NCBI GenBank assembly: GCA_947461325.1
Contig: CANHLD010000004.1
Coordinates: 1-24,715 of the forward strand
Reading direction: 5' to 3'
Source: Comamonadaceae bacterium
GTDB lineage: Bacteria; Pseudomonadota; Gammaproteobacteria; Burkholderiales; Burkholderiaceae_C
DNA length: 24,715 bases
Shown here: piece after piece, positions 14,871 through 21,735 of the stretch
How positions within the stretch are numbered: position 1 is the first letter of the stretch
Layout of the letters: each line of letters starts with the position of its first letter
Position numbers and translations under genes: made by a program
Notes under the pieces: generated by a model
Databases searched by the model: none
What the model saw: only the letters and a program-made list of their open reading frames with translations
What the model was told of the DNA's origin: nothing

Positions 14871-16120
14871 CGGTCAATTTCCCCAAACACAATGTCCATG
14901 GTGCCGATGATGGCGACGGTATCTGAAATCATGTGTCCGCGCGTCATCTCGTCCATGGCCGCCAAATGCGCGAAACCGGGTGGCCGGATTTTCAAACGGT
15001 AAGGTTTGTTAGCGCCGTCACTGACCAAATAAATGCCAAATTCACCCTTGGGGTGCTCTACCGCGGCATAGGCCTCCCCTTCGGGCACATGAAAACCTTC
15101 GGTGAACAATTTAAAGTGGTGAATCAACTCTTCCATGCTGGTCTTCATGGACTCACGCGAGGGAGGCGCCACTTTGTGGTTGTCGGTGATGACCGGCCCC
15201 GGGTTGTCGCGCAGCCATTTCACACATTGGCTGATGATGCGGTTGGATTGACGCATCTCGGCAACCCGCACCAGATAGCGGTCATAGCAGTCGCCAGTCA
15301 AGCCAACAGGCACATCGAAATCCATTTGGTCATACACGTCATACGGCTGCTGTTTGCGCAAATCCCAAGCGATGCCTGAACCGCGCAACATGGGGCCAGA
15401 GAAGCCCAGATTTTTCGCACGCTCTGGCGTGACCACGCCGATGCCTACGGTGCGCTGTTTCCAGATGCGGTTATCAGTCAGTAAGGTTTCGTATTCGTCA
15501 ACGTATTTAGGGAAACGTTTGGTGAAATCGTCAATGAAGTCCAGCAAGGAGCCTTGGCGGTTTTCATTCAAGCGGGCAATGGCGCGCGCATTTTTGACTT
15601 TGCTGACCTGGTATTGCGGCATGCTGTCGGGCAGATCGCGGTAGACACCACCGGGGCGGAAATAGGCGGCATGCATGCGGGCGCCTGACACGGCTTCGTA
15701 CATGTCGTACAAGTCCTCGCGCTCGCGGAAGCAGTAAATCAGGATGTTCATCGCGCCGCAGTCAAAGCCATGAGCGCCCAACCACAACAAATGGTTGAGC
15801 ATGCGTGTGATCTCGGCGAACATGACGCGTATGTATTGCGCACGCACCGGCACTTCAAGGCCCATGAGTTTTTCTATTGCCAAACAATAAGCGTGCTCGT
15901 TACACATCATGGACACATAGTCCAAGCGGTCCATGTAAGGCAACGATTGAATGTACGTTTTGCTCTCGGCCAGTTTTTCAGTGGCGCGGTGCAGCAAACC
16001 GATGTGCGGGTCTGCACGTTGCACCACTTCGCCGTCCAACTCAAGCACCAGACGCAAAACACCATGCGCTGCAGGATGCTGCGGCCCTAGGTTCAATGTG
16101 TAGTTTTTGATGTCAGCCAT
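14867..16120 (-). CDS. nuoD: NADH-quinone oxidoreductase subunit D (49 kDa-like)
   Basis: Core subunit of the quinone-binding Q-module, 417 residues, descended from the NiFe-hydrogenase large subunit but lacking its metal-binding cysteines. It carries LGPQHPAAHGVLRL (11-24) and YMDRLDYVSMMCNEHAY (62-78). The family's quinone-headgroup His and Tyr are expected in these two motifs (one of His15/His19, and Tyr68). The C-terminus ending DIVFGEIDR is the usual end. In this organism nuoC and nuoD are separate genes (gap 3 nt) rather than fused as in E. coli. It overlaps nuoE by 4 nt. Confidence 0.98.
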   Translation of the reverse strand: MADIKNYTLNLGPQHPAAHGVLRLVLELDGEVVQRADPHIGLLHRATEKLAESKTYIQSLPYMDRLDYVSMMCNEHAYCLAIEKLMGLEVPVRAQYIRVMFAEITRMLNHLLWLGAHGFDCGAMNILIYCFREREDLYDMYEAVSGARMHAAYFRPGGVYRDLPDSMPQYQVSKVKNARAIARLNENRQGSLLDFIDDFTKRFPKYVDEYETLLTDNRIWKQRTVGIGVVTPERAKNLGFSGPMLRGSGIAWDLRKQQPYDVYDQMDFDVPVGLTGDCYDRYLVRVAEMRQSNRIISQCVKWLRDNPGPVITDNHKVAPPSRESMKTSMEELIHHFKLFTEGFHVPEGEAYAAVEHPKGEFGIYLVSDGANKPYRLKIRPPGFAHLAAMDEMTRGHMISDTVAIIGTMDIVFGEIDR

Positions 16121-16123
16121 GGC

Positions 16124-16741
16124 TTAATGCAACCCGCCGTAATGGTCTTCACGGATGATGCGCGGTGTGATCTCGCGCGGCTCAATGGTGACGGGTTGGT
16201 AAATCACGCGTTTTTGCTCAGCGTCATAGCGCATTTCGACATGACCGGAGGTCGGGAAATCTTTGCGAAACGGATGACCGATGAAGCCATAGTCGGTGAG
16301 TATGCGGCGCAAATCCTCGTGGTCTTTGAAAAGTATGCCAAATAAATCGAAAGCTTCGCGCTCAAACCAATTGGCCGCACTCCAAATGCCGTTGATGGAA
16401 TCTACCTGCGGCATGTCTTCATCGGTAGCGTGCACACGCAGGCGCAAACGCCAGTTATGCATCAACGACAACAAGTGGCAGACCACCGCGTACCGCGGTG
16501 CATCTGTGTAGGCCGAATGGGCACCGTCTTTGTAGGCCGAGTAATCCATGCCGCACAAATCAATCAGCTGTTCAAAAGCCAGTTCTGGGTGATCGCGCAG
16601 TTGCAAAGCCACAGACAAATAATCTTCGTTCTTGACAGTCAAGGTTAGTTCACCCAACGCCAATTCCAGCTTTTGAATACGCTCACCCAATACGCGCTTT
16701 AGAGCAGATTGCAGAGTATCAATGGAAATGGTGATGCTCAT
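16124..16741 (-). CDS. nuoC: NADH-quinone oxidoreductase subunit C (30 kDa-like)
   Basis: Peripheral-arm subunit that packs against NuoD, 205 residues. The family signature is WFEREAFDLFGI at 125-136, followed by LRRILTDYGFIGHPFRKDFP at about 144-163. An N-terminal ferredoxin-fold domain precedes these. The C-terminus (REITPRIIREDHYGGLH) is typical of the betaproteobacterial free-standing NuoC. It starts 6 nt after nuoB and ends 3 nt before nuoD. Confidence 0.97.
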   Translation of the reverse strand: MSITISIDTLQSALKRVLGERIQKLELALGELTLTVKNEDYLSVALQLRDHPELAFEQLIDLCGMDYSAYKDGAHSAYTDAPRYAVVCHLLSLMHNWRLRLRVHATDEDMPQVDSINGIWSAANWFEREAFDLFGILFKDHEDLRRILTDYGFIGHPFRKDFPTSGHVEMRYDAEQKRVIYQPVTIEPREITPRIIREDHYGGLH

Positions 16742-16747
16742 AAGATG

Positions 16748-17224
16748 TCAGCGCGCAATCGTATTTTCACGACGGATCTTCGACTGCAATTGCAATATGC
16801 CGTAGAGCAAAGCCTCGGCAGTAGGCGGACAACCCGGCACATACACATCCACTGGGACAATGCGGTCACAACCGCGCACCACTGAATAACTGTAATGGTA
16901 ATAGCCGCCACCGTTCGCGCATGAACCCATAGACAACACCCAACGTGGTTCTGACATCTGGTCATAAACTTTACGCAAAGCAGGCGCCATCTTGTTGCAC
17001 AAAGTACCGGCCACAATCATCAAATCGGATTGACGTGGACTGGGGCGAAACAACATGCCAAAGCGGTCAATGTCGTAACGCGCAGCACCGGCGTGCATCA
17101 TTTCCACGGCGCAACAAGCCAAGCCGAAAGTCATGGGCCACAGTGAACCGGTTTTGGCCCAATTCACCACCGAGTCGTAAGACGTGGTGATAAAACCTTC
17201 TTTGAAAACGCCTTCAAGTGACAT
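16748..17224 (-). CDS. nuoB: NADH-quinone oxidoreductase subunit B (cluster N2)
   Basis: Subunit holding the terminal [4Fe-4S] cluster N2, which reduces ubiquinone; 158 residues. The unusual tandem-cysteine ligand set is complete: Cys37-Cys38 (GLACCAVEMM), Cys102 (GSCANGGG) and Cys132 (VPGCPPTAEALL). The loop MFRPSPRQSD-like segment (LFRPSPRQSDLMIVAG, 59-72) is part of the quinone interface. It begins 3 nt after nuoA and ends 6 nt before nuoC. Confidence 0.98.
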   Translation of the reverse strand: MSLEGVFKEGFITTSYDSVVNWAKTGSLWPMTFGLACCAVEMMHAGAARYDIDRFGMLFRPSPRQSDLMIVAGTLCNKMAPALRKVYDQMSEPRWVLSMGSCANGGGYYHYSYSVVRGCDRIVPVDVYVPGCPPTAEALLYGILQLQSKIRRENTIAR

Positions 17225-17227
17225 GTG

Positions 17228-17587
17228 TCATTCCCAGTCAAGGGCTCCCTTTTTCCACTCGTAGATAAATCCCACCACCAAAATAGTCAAGAAAATCATC
17301 ATGGCTATAAAGCCAGTCAAACCGATTTCCTTGAGTGACACTGCCCAAGGAAACAAAAAAGCAATTTCGAGATCAAACAAAATAAAAAGAATAGCTACTA
17401 AGTAGTAGCGCACATCGAATTTCATACGGGCGTCATCAAAAGCTTCGAAACCGCACTCGTAGGGAGAGTTTTTGGCCGCATCAGGTTTATGGGGCCCGAG
17501 CAATGCACCAATCAATTGAGGCGCCACGCCGACCAGCAAACCGACTAGTATGAATAAAAGAACGGGGAGGTACTGTTCTAGGTTCAT
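17228..17587 (-). CDS. nuoA: NADH-quinone oxidoreductase subunit A
   Basis: First gene of the complex I operon; small membrane subunit (ND3-like) with three helices. From ATG 17585-17587 it has 119 residues, the usual length in betaproteobacteria, starting MNLEQYLPVLLFILVG. The conserved loop SPYECGFE (Cys45) corresponds to the mobile ND3 loop near the quinone site. FDVRYYLVAILFILFDLE and FPWAV form the conserved second helix. An in-frame ATG at 17630-17632 would add 15 residues. Neither start has a recognisable Shine-Dalgarno, so the choice rests on family length. The gene lies 77 nt downstream of the tRNA-Leu gene, with no obvious promoter between them. Confidence 0.95.
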   Translation of the reverse strand: MNLEQYLPVLLFILVGLLVGVAPQLIGALLGPHKPDAAKNSPYECGFEAFDDARMKFDVRYYLVAILFILFDLEIAFLFPWAVSLKEIGLTGFIAMMIFLTILVVGFIYEWKKGALDWE

Positions 17588-17664
17588 AAAAAAATGGGGT
17601 GACAGGTTATGTGTTGGATTAGGTTCGGACATTGTGCTGACAAGACAATGACAGCGGATTGTGA

Positions 17665-17749
17665 TGGTGCCGTCGGCGAGACTCGAACTCGCACAGCTTT
17701 CGCCACTACCCCCTCAAGATAGCGTGTCTACCAATTTCACCACGACGGC
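17665..17749 (-). tRNA. tRNA-Leu, anticodon GAG
   Basis: An 85-base class II tRNA with encoded CCA end (CCA at 17665-17667). The 7-bp acceptor stem is GCCGTCG/CGACGGC. The D-arm contains AATTGGTAGA. The anticodon stem CTATC/GGTAG encloses loop TTGAGGG, with anticodon GAG at 17713-17715. The extended variable arm and the T-loop GTTCGAGTCTC are typical of tRNA-Leu. GAG reads CTC and CTT codons. The gene lies between secG and nuoA on the same strand, as leuU lies just after secG in E. coli. It may be cut from a longer transcript. Confidence 0.97.
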
Positions 17750-17851
17750 AATGTTTACTTTTTTACCAAGCATCTCCACCTAGTAAAGCCCCTCATCTTA
17801 ACCTTAAAAAAATCACATTCTGTGTTCAAAAATTGACATTGGGGTGCCAAA

Positions 17852-18271
17852 TTATTTGGCTGGAATTTGTGAGGCCGGCGTTGAAGTGACAGGCGCAACC
17901 GGTACAGGTGTGGTGTCAGGTTTGACAACCGTTGCAGGGCTTGTCGTGGTACCCGGAATCTGATCTCCAGCAGTTGCAGGCGCGGTCACAGGCAAGCTGG
18001 TGCGCTCGAGCACGCTGCCGGTGCTGGTTGGACGTAAATTTCCAAAATAAGCCAGAAACAAGGTGCAGATGAAGAAAACAGCAGCCAGCACTGATGTGGT
18101 GCGGGACAAAAAGTTGGCTCCGCCAGTGGCGCCAAACAAGCTGCCCGAATTGCCGCTGCCAAACGCTGCGCCCATATCAGCACCTTTGCCATGCTGGACA
18201 AGAATCAAACCGATCATGCCCAATGCAGACAAGATTTGAACCAACAACAATAAATTAAGAAGCGTACTCAT
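17852..18271 (-). CDS. secG: Protein translocase subunit SecG
   Basis: Small subunit of the SecYEG channel in the inner membrane, 139 residues. Two membrane helices (about 4-25 and 59-77) enclose the glycine-rich loop GKGADMGAAFGSGNSGSLFGATG, shown here by its ends GKGADMG (28-34) and FGATG (46-50). This loop is the family signature. After the second helix comes a tail of about 60 residues rich in Pro, Thr and Val, without recognisable structure, so the protein is longer than the 110-residue E. coli SecG. ATG 18271 is preceded by GGAG with good spacing. It follows tpiA by 16 nt and precedes the tRNA-Leu gene. Confidence 0.96.
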   Translation of the reverse strand: MSTLLNLLLLVQILSALGMIGLILVQHGKGADMGAAFGSGNSGSLFGATGGANFLSRTTSVLAAVFFICTLFLAYFGNLRPTSTGSVLERTSLPVTAPATAGDQIPGTTTSPATVVKPDTTPVPVAPVTSTPASQIPAK

Positions 18272-18287
18272 GAATACTCCGTGAATG

Positions 18288-19034
18288 TCAATGCGATGCC
18301 GCAGCAACAATGGATAAAAAATCTGTTGATTTGAGAGAGGCGCCGCCGATGAGGCCGCCGTCAATATCGTTTTGCGCCAACAAACTGGCCGCGTTGGCGG
18401 CGTTCATGCTGCCACCGTACAACAATGCAATGCGCTCAGGATGCTCGGTCGCCGCTTTCAGTTGAGCACGCAGCAAAGCGTGAACCTGCTGCGCTTGTTC
18501 GGGACTTGCGGTTTTGCCGGTGCCGATGGCCCACACTGGCTCATAAGCCACCACAATTTCGCTGATGCAATGCCCGTTGGTGTGAATGACCGCTGCAAGT
18601 TGGCGCTTGACCACCTCTTCGGTATGACCGGTTTCGCGCTCGGCCAAGGATTCGCCCACACACACAATCGGCGTGATGCCTGCAGCCAATGCGCGTTGCG
18701 CTTTGGTTGCCACCACAGCATCGGTTTCGCCGTGGTATTGGCGACGCTCGGAGTGGCCAACAATGGCAAAACGAACACCGAATTCGCGCAACATAGCGGC
18801 CGACAACTCGCCCGTGTAGGCGCCTTGCTCGTGTGCGGATATATCTTGCGCACCCCACATCAACTGCGAACCGGCAGCGAGTTGTTGCAACTGCAGCAAA
18901 TACACAGCAGGCGCGCACACAGCCACTTTGCAAGTAGCAGTGCCGAGACCGGTCGTGACGGCCCGTACCAGTTCCTGATTGGCAGCCAGGCTGCCATTCA
19001 TTTTCCAGTTACCGACGATCAATTTGCCGCTCAT
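18288..19034 (-). CDS. tpiA: Triosephosphate isomerase
   Basis: Glycolytic enzyme that interconverts dihydroxyacetone phosphate and glyceraldehyde-3-phosphate; cytosolic TIM barrel, 248 residues, normal length. Catalytic residues are Asn9 and Lys11 (GNWKMNG), His94 (VGHSERR) and Glu165 (AYEPVWAIGTG). The lid loop WAIGTGKTA and the phosphate-gripping YGGSM (206-210) and GGLIGGASL (226-234) are present. It starts 7 nt after pnp and is followed 16 nt later by secG, so all three are probably on one transcript. Confidence 0.98.
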   Translation of the reverse strand: MSGKLIVGNWKMNGSLAANQELVRAVTTGLGTATCKVAVCAPAVYLLQLQQLAAGSQLMWGAQDISAHEQGAYTGELSAAMLREFGVRFAIVGHSERRQYHGETDAVVATKAQRALAAGITPIVCVGESLAERETGHTEEVVKRQLAAVIHTNGHCISEIVVAYEPVWAIGTGKTASPEQAQQVHALLRAQLKAATEHPERIALLYGGSMNAANAASLLAQNDIDGGLIGGASLKSTDFLSIVAAASH

Positions 19035-19041
19035 GCCTGCA

Positions 19042-21177
19042 TCACTCCTGATGAGGTTGCTCTTCGTGGTGAGCAGGCGCCTCAGGACGATCCAGCAATG
19101 CCTTCATGGACAGCTTGATACGGCCTTTTTCGTCGGTCTCGAGCACTTTGACGCGAACGATTTGGCCTTCGGCCAACACGTCTGTGACTTTGGCGATGCG
19201 CTCGTGGCTGATCTGGCTGATGTGCAACAAACCGTCTTTGCCGGGCAGCAAATTGACCAGGGCACCAAAATCTAAAATCTTGGTGATCGGGCCTTCGTAA
19301 ACCTTGCCGATTTCCACTTCTGCGGTGATTTCTTGAATGCGGCGTTTGGCCTCGTCAGCTTTGGCGCCGTCGGTGGCAGCGATAGTGATTGTGCCGTCTT
19401 CCTCGATGTTGATCTGGCAACCGGTTTCTTCGGTCAATGCACGGATGACCGCGCCGCCTTTACCAATCACGTCCCGGATTTTTTCGGGGTTGATCTTCAT
19501 GGTGTAAAGCTTAGGCGCGAAGTTGCTGACCTCGGTCTTGGCTTCGCCCATGGCGTCTTGCATCTTGCCCAGAATGTGCATGCGCGCTTCCTTGGCCTGA
19601 GCCAAAGCCACTTGCATGATTTCCTGTGTGATGCCTTGGATCTTGATATCCATTTGCAAAGCGGTAATGCCGTTGGTGGTTCCGGCTACTTTGAAGTCCA
19701 TGTCACCCAAATGATCCTCGTCACCCAAGATGTCGGTCAACACGGCGAAGCGGTTGCCGTCCTTGATCAAACCCATGGCGATACCGGCCACGTGCGCTTT
19801 CATAGGCACACCTGCGTCCATCAGAGATAAACAACCACCGCACACCGAAGCCATGGAAGATGAACCGTTGGATTCGGTGATTTCTGACACCACACGCATG
19901 GTGTAAGGGAACTCTTCTTTGGTCGGCAAACAAGCGGCCAGTGCGCGTTTGGCCAGACGGCCGTGACCGATTTCGCGGCGCTTGGTGCTGCCCATGCGGC
20001 CGACTTCGCCGGTGGCGAACGGAGGCATGTTGTAGTGGAACATGAAGCGATCTTCATATTCACCGGACAATGCGTCAATGCGCTGTGCATCACGCTCTGT
20101 ACCCAGTGTGGTGATAACCAGCGCCTGGGTTTCGCCGCGTGTAAACAAAGCAGAACCGTGGGTGCGGGGCAAGACGCTGTTGCGGATTTCGATCGGGCGC
20201 ACGGTGCGTGTGTCGCGGCCGTCGATGCGCGGCTCGCCGGCCAAAATTTGGCTGCGAACAATGCGTGCTTCGATGTCAAACAACATGCTTTCCACTTTGA
20301 CGCCGTCAAACTCAACGCCGTCAGCTTTGAGGCTTGCCATGACGGCAGCATAGGCTTCGCGACAGGCTTGTGTGCGGCTTTGTTTGTTGCGGATCTGGTA
20401 GGCAGCGGCCAACTTGTCGTCGGCCAATGCAGCGACTTTGGCGATCAAAGGCTCGTCCTTGGCAGGCGGCTGCCAATCCCACGCGGGTTTGCCGGCATCA
20501 CGCACCAATTCGTGGATGGCGTTGATAGCGATACGGCTTTGCTCGTGACCGAACACCACGGCGCCGAGCATGACTTCTTCAGACATTTGCAAGGCTTCGG
20601 ATTCGACCATCAGCACGGCAGCTTCGGTACCTGCGACGACCAACTCGAGGACGCTGTCTTTGCGCTGGGTCTGGCCGGGATTGAGCACGTATTCGCCGTT
20701 GATATAACCAACGCGAGCAGCACCGATGGGGCCGTTGAATGGAATACCGGAGATGCATAAGGCGGCAGACACACCAATCATGGCAGCGATGTCAGCATCC
20801 ACTTCTGGGTTGAGTGAAATGGTGTGAACAACCACGTGCACATCGTTGTAAAAACCTTCGGGGAACAGCGGACGAATGGGACGGTCGATCAGTCGACTGG
20901 TGAGGGTTTCGTGTTCGCTGGGCTTGGCTTCGCGCTTGAAAAAGCTGCCGGGGATCTTGCCCGCTGCATATGTTTTTTCGATGTAGTCCACGGTCAAGGG
21001 GAAAAAGTCCTGGCCGGGTTTGGAGTTTTTGGAGCCGACCACAGTTGCTAACACCACGGTGTCGTCGATATTGACGATGACTGCGCCGCCCGACTGGCGG
21101 GCGATTTCGCCGGTTTCCATGGTGACCGTGTGCTGGCCCCATTGGAAAGTTTTGGTTACTTTGTTAAATAAAGACAT
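19042..21177 (-). CDS. pnp: Polynucleotide phosphorylase (PNPase)
   Basis: Phosphorolytic 3'-to-5' exoribonuclease of the RNA degradosome, 711 residues, the normal length. The order is: first RNase PH domain (from about 10), an all-helical linker, a second RNase PH domain at about 320-530 with the catalytic GSSSMASVCGGCLSLMDAG segment, a KH domain at about 555-611 (RDVIGKGGAVIRAL), and an S1 domain at about 622-693 (GKVYEGPITKILDFGALV). The protein ends in a His/Glu-rich tail. ATG 21175-21177 is preceded by TAGGA at good spacing. It lies 202 nt downstream of rpsO with several hairpins between, the classical arrangement for PNPase autoregulation. Confidence 0.98.
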   Translation of the reverse strand: MSLFNKVTKTFQWGQHTVTMETGEIARQSGGAVIVNIDDTVVLATVVGSKNSKPGQDFFPLTVDYIEKTYAAGKIPGSFFKREAKPSEHETLTSRLIDRPIRPLFPEGFYNDVHVVVHTISLNPEVDADIAAMIGVSAALCISGIPFNGPIGAARVGYINGEYVLNPGQTQRKDSVLELVVAGTEAAVLMVESEALQMSEEVMLGAVVFGHEQSRIAINAIHELVRDAGKPAWDWQPPAKDEPLIAKVAALADDKLAAAYQIRNKQSRTQACREAYAAVMASLKADGVEFDGVKVESMLFDIEARIVRSQILAGEPRIDGRDTRTVRPIEIRNSVLPRTHGSALFTRGETQALVITTLGTERDAQRIDALSGEYEDRFMFHYNMPPFATGEVGRMGSTKRREIGHGRLAKRALAACLPTKEEFPYTMRVVSEITESNGSSSMASVCGGCLSLMDAGVPMKAHVAGIAMGLIKDGNRFAVLTDILGDEDHLGDMDFKVAGTTNGITALQMDIKIQGITQEIMQVALAQAKEARMHILGKMQDAMGEAKTEVSNFAPKLYTMKINPEKIRDVIGKGGAVIRALTEETGCQINIEEDGTITIAATDGAKADEAKRRIQEITAEVEIGKVYEGPITKILDFGALVNLLPGKDGLLHISQISHERIAKVTDVLAEGQIVRVKVLETDEKGRIKLSMKALLDRPEAPAHHEEQPHQE

Positions 21178-21201
21178 CTTGAATTCCTAAACAGAATGAG
21201 C

Positions 21202-21218
21202 GAAGTGTTGGCCACTTC
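21202..21218 (-). promoter_or_regulatory. Hairpin close to the pnp start
   Basis: GAAGTG at 21202-21207 and CACTTC at 21213-21218 form a 6-bp stem with a 5-base loop in the pnp leader. It lies about 13 nt upstream of the pnp Shine-Dalgarno region. It may be part of the leader fold that controls pnp translation. The stem is short and could be chance. Confidence 0.35.
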
Positions 21219-21252
21219 ACAAAAGCCCAAAGTTGCTGTCAGAACACGATGC

Positions 21253-21286
21253 CATTCCAGAAAAATGCCTTGCTTTTTTTGGAATG
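21253..21286 (-). promoter_or_regulatory. Long hairpin in the rpsO-pnp spacer (candidate RNase III site)
   Basis: CATTCCA at 21253-21259 pairs with TGGAATG at 21280-21286. Pairing continues inward through one G-T/U wobble and five A-T pairs, for about 13 bp around an 8-base loop. In the mRNA it lies about 75 nt before the pnp start. E. coli pnp has a long leader stem that RNase III cuts and PNPase then uses to repress its own message, and this hairpin has the matching position. The AAAAAAA/UUUUU strand also means it could act as a weak terminator. Confidence 0.5.
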
Positions 21287-21340
21287 ACACAGCTTCGCTC
21301 TGAAACAGTTGCTTTGCATGTGCCCTGCCGCATGTGACAA

Positions 21341-21362
21341 CGCCTGAGCATGGACTCAGGCG
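21341..21362 (-). terminator. Hairpin directly after rpsO, candidate attenuator or RNA end
   Basis: CGCCTGAG (21341-21348) and CTCAGGCG (21355-21362) make a perfect 8-bp GC-rich stem with a 6-base loop. It begins 17 nt after the rpsO stop. No long T run follows in the direction of transcription (TTGTCACATG), so it is more likely a partial terminator or a 3'-end stabilising or processing structure. It corresponds in position to the rpsO terminator of E. coli. Confidence 0.5.
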
Positions 21363-21379
21363 CTGCACAAAGGCGGGTG

Positions 21380-21643
21380 TTACTTGCGCAAACCCAATTT
21401 AGCGATCAACGCGGTGTAGCGCTGAGCATCTTTGGTTTTGAGGTAGTCGAGCAATTTGCGACGACGGCTGACCATGCGCAACAAACCACGGCGACCGTGG
21501 TGGTCTTTGGCGTGGGTTTTGAAGTGGGGGGTCAGTTCATTGATGCGTGCGGTCAAAATAGCGACCTGCACTTCGGGACTGCCTGTATCGTTGGCGGAAC
21601 GTGCGTTGGCCTTGACGACCTCAGCCTTGTTTAATGTTGTCAT
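21380..21643 (-). CDS. rpsO: 30S ribosomal protein S15
   Basis: Primary 16S rRNA-binding protein of the small-subunit platform, 87 residues (E. coli has 89). The signature covers about 40-68 (HFKTHAKDHHGRRGLL, then MVSRRRKLLDYL) and contains the His/Asp/Arg residues that contact the rRNA three-way junction. GSPEVQVAILTARI at 21-34 is also diagnostic. ATG 21641-21643 with upstream GGAAA gives the normal N-terminus; the frame is open 26 codons further upstream but those residues are not S15-like. It lies downstream of the aminotransferase gene and upstream of pnp. S15 of E. coli represses its own mRNA through a leader fold, and the 87-nt leader here is long enough for this. Confidence 0.97.
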   Translation of the reverse strand: MTTLNKAEVVKANARSANDTGSPEVQVAILTARINELTPHFKTHAKDHHGRRGLLRMVSRRRKLLDYLKTKDAQRYTALIAKLGLRK

Positions 21644-21729
21644 GGTGTTTTTCCAAAAAATTTGACATGCGCCAACAGCCGGAAATGCCAGATGGCGTGA
21701 ACTTGAAACCGAAATGGCCAAGCCTTGAA

Positions 21730-21735
21730 ATTATA
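21730..21735 (-). promoter_or_regulatory. Candidate -10 element for rpsO-pnp
   Basis: On the minus strand a perfect TATAAT lies at 21735-21730 and overlaps the TAA stop of the aminotransferase gene. Transcription from it would start near 21723 and give rpsO a leader of about 80 nt. No good -35 hexamer sits at 16-18 nt upstream (the sequence there is near GCTCAGG), so the call rests on the -10 and on the fact that rpsO usually has its own promoter. Confidence 0.35.

Noticed and set aside
14867..16741. Possible nuoCD fusion as in E. coli
   Set aside because: nuoC has its own stop at 16124-16126 and nuoD its own ATG at 16118-16120, with 3 nt between them, so they are separate genes.
17630..17650. 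6-bp inverted repeat CATTGT/ACAATG upstream of nuoA as a terminator after the tRNA
   Set aside because: AT-rich short stem with a 9-base loop and no T tract; more likely chance.
18372..19118. 248-codon open frame on the plus strand opposite tpiA
   Set aside because: It lies almost exactly antisense to tpiA, whose catalytic residues are all present. The translated peptide is Cys/His/Gln-rich without any domain.
19963..20760. 265-codon open frame on the plus strand opposite pnp
   Set aside because: Antisense shadow of the conserved PNPase core; no ribosome binding site and no recognisable family.
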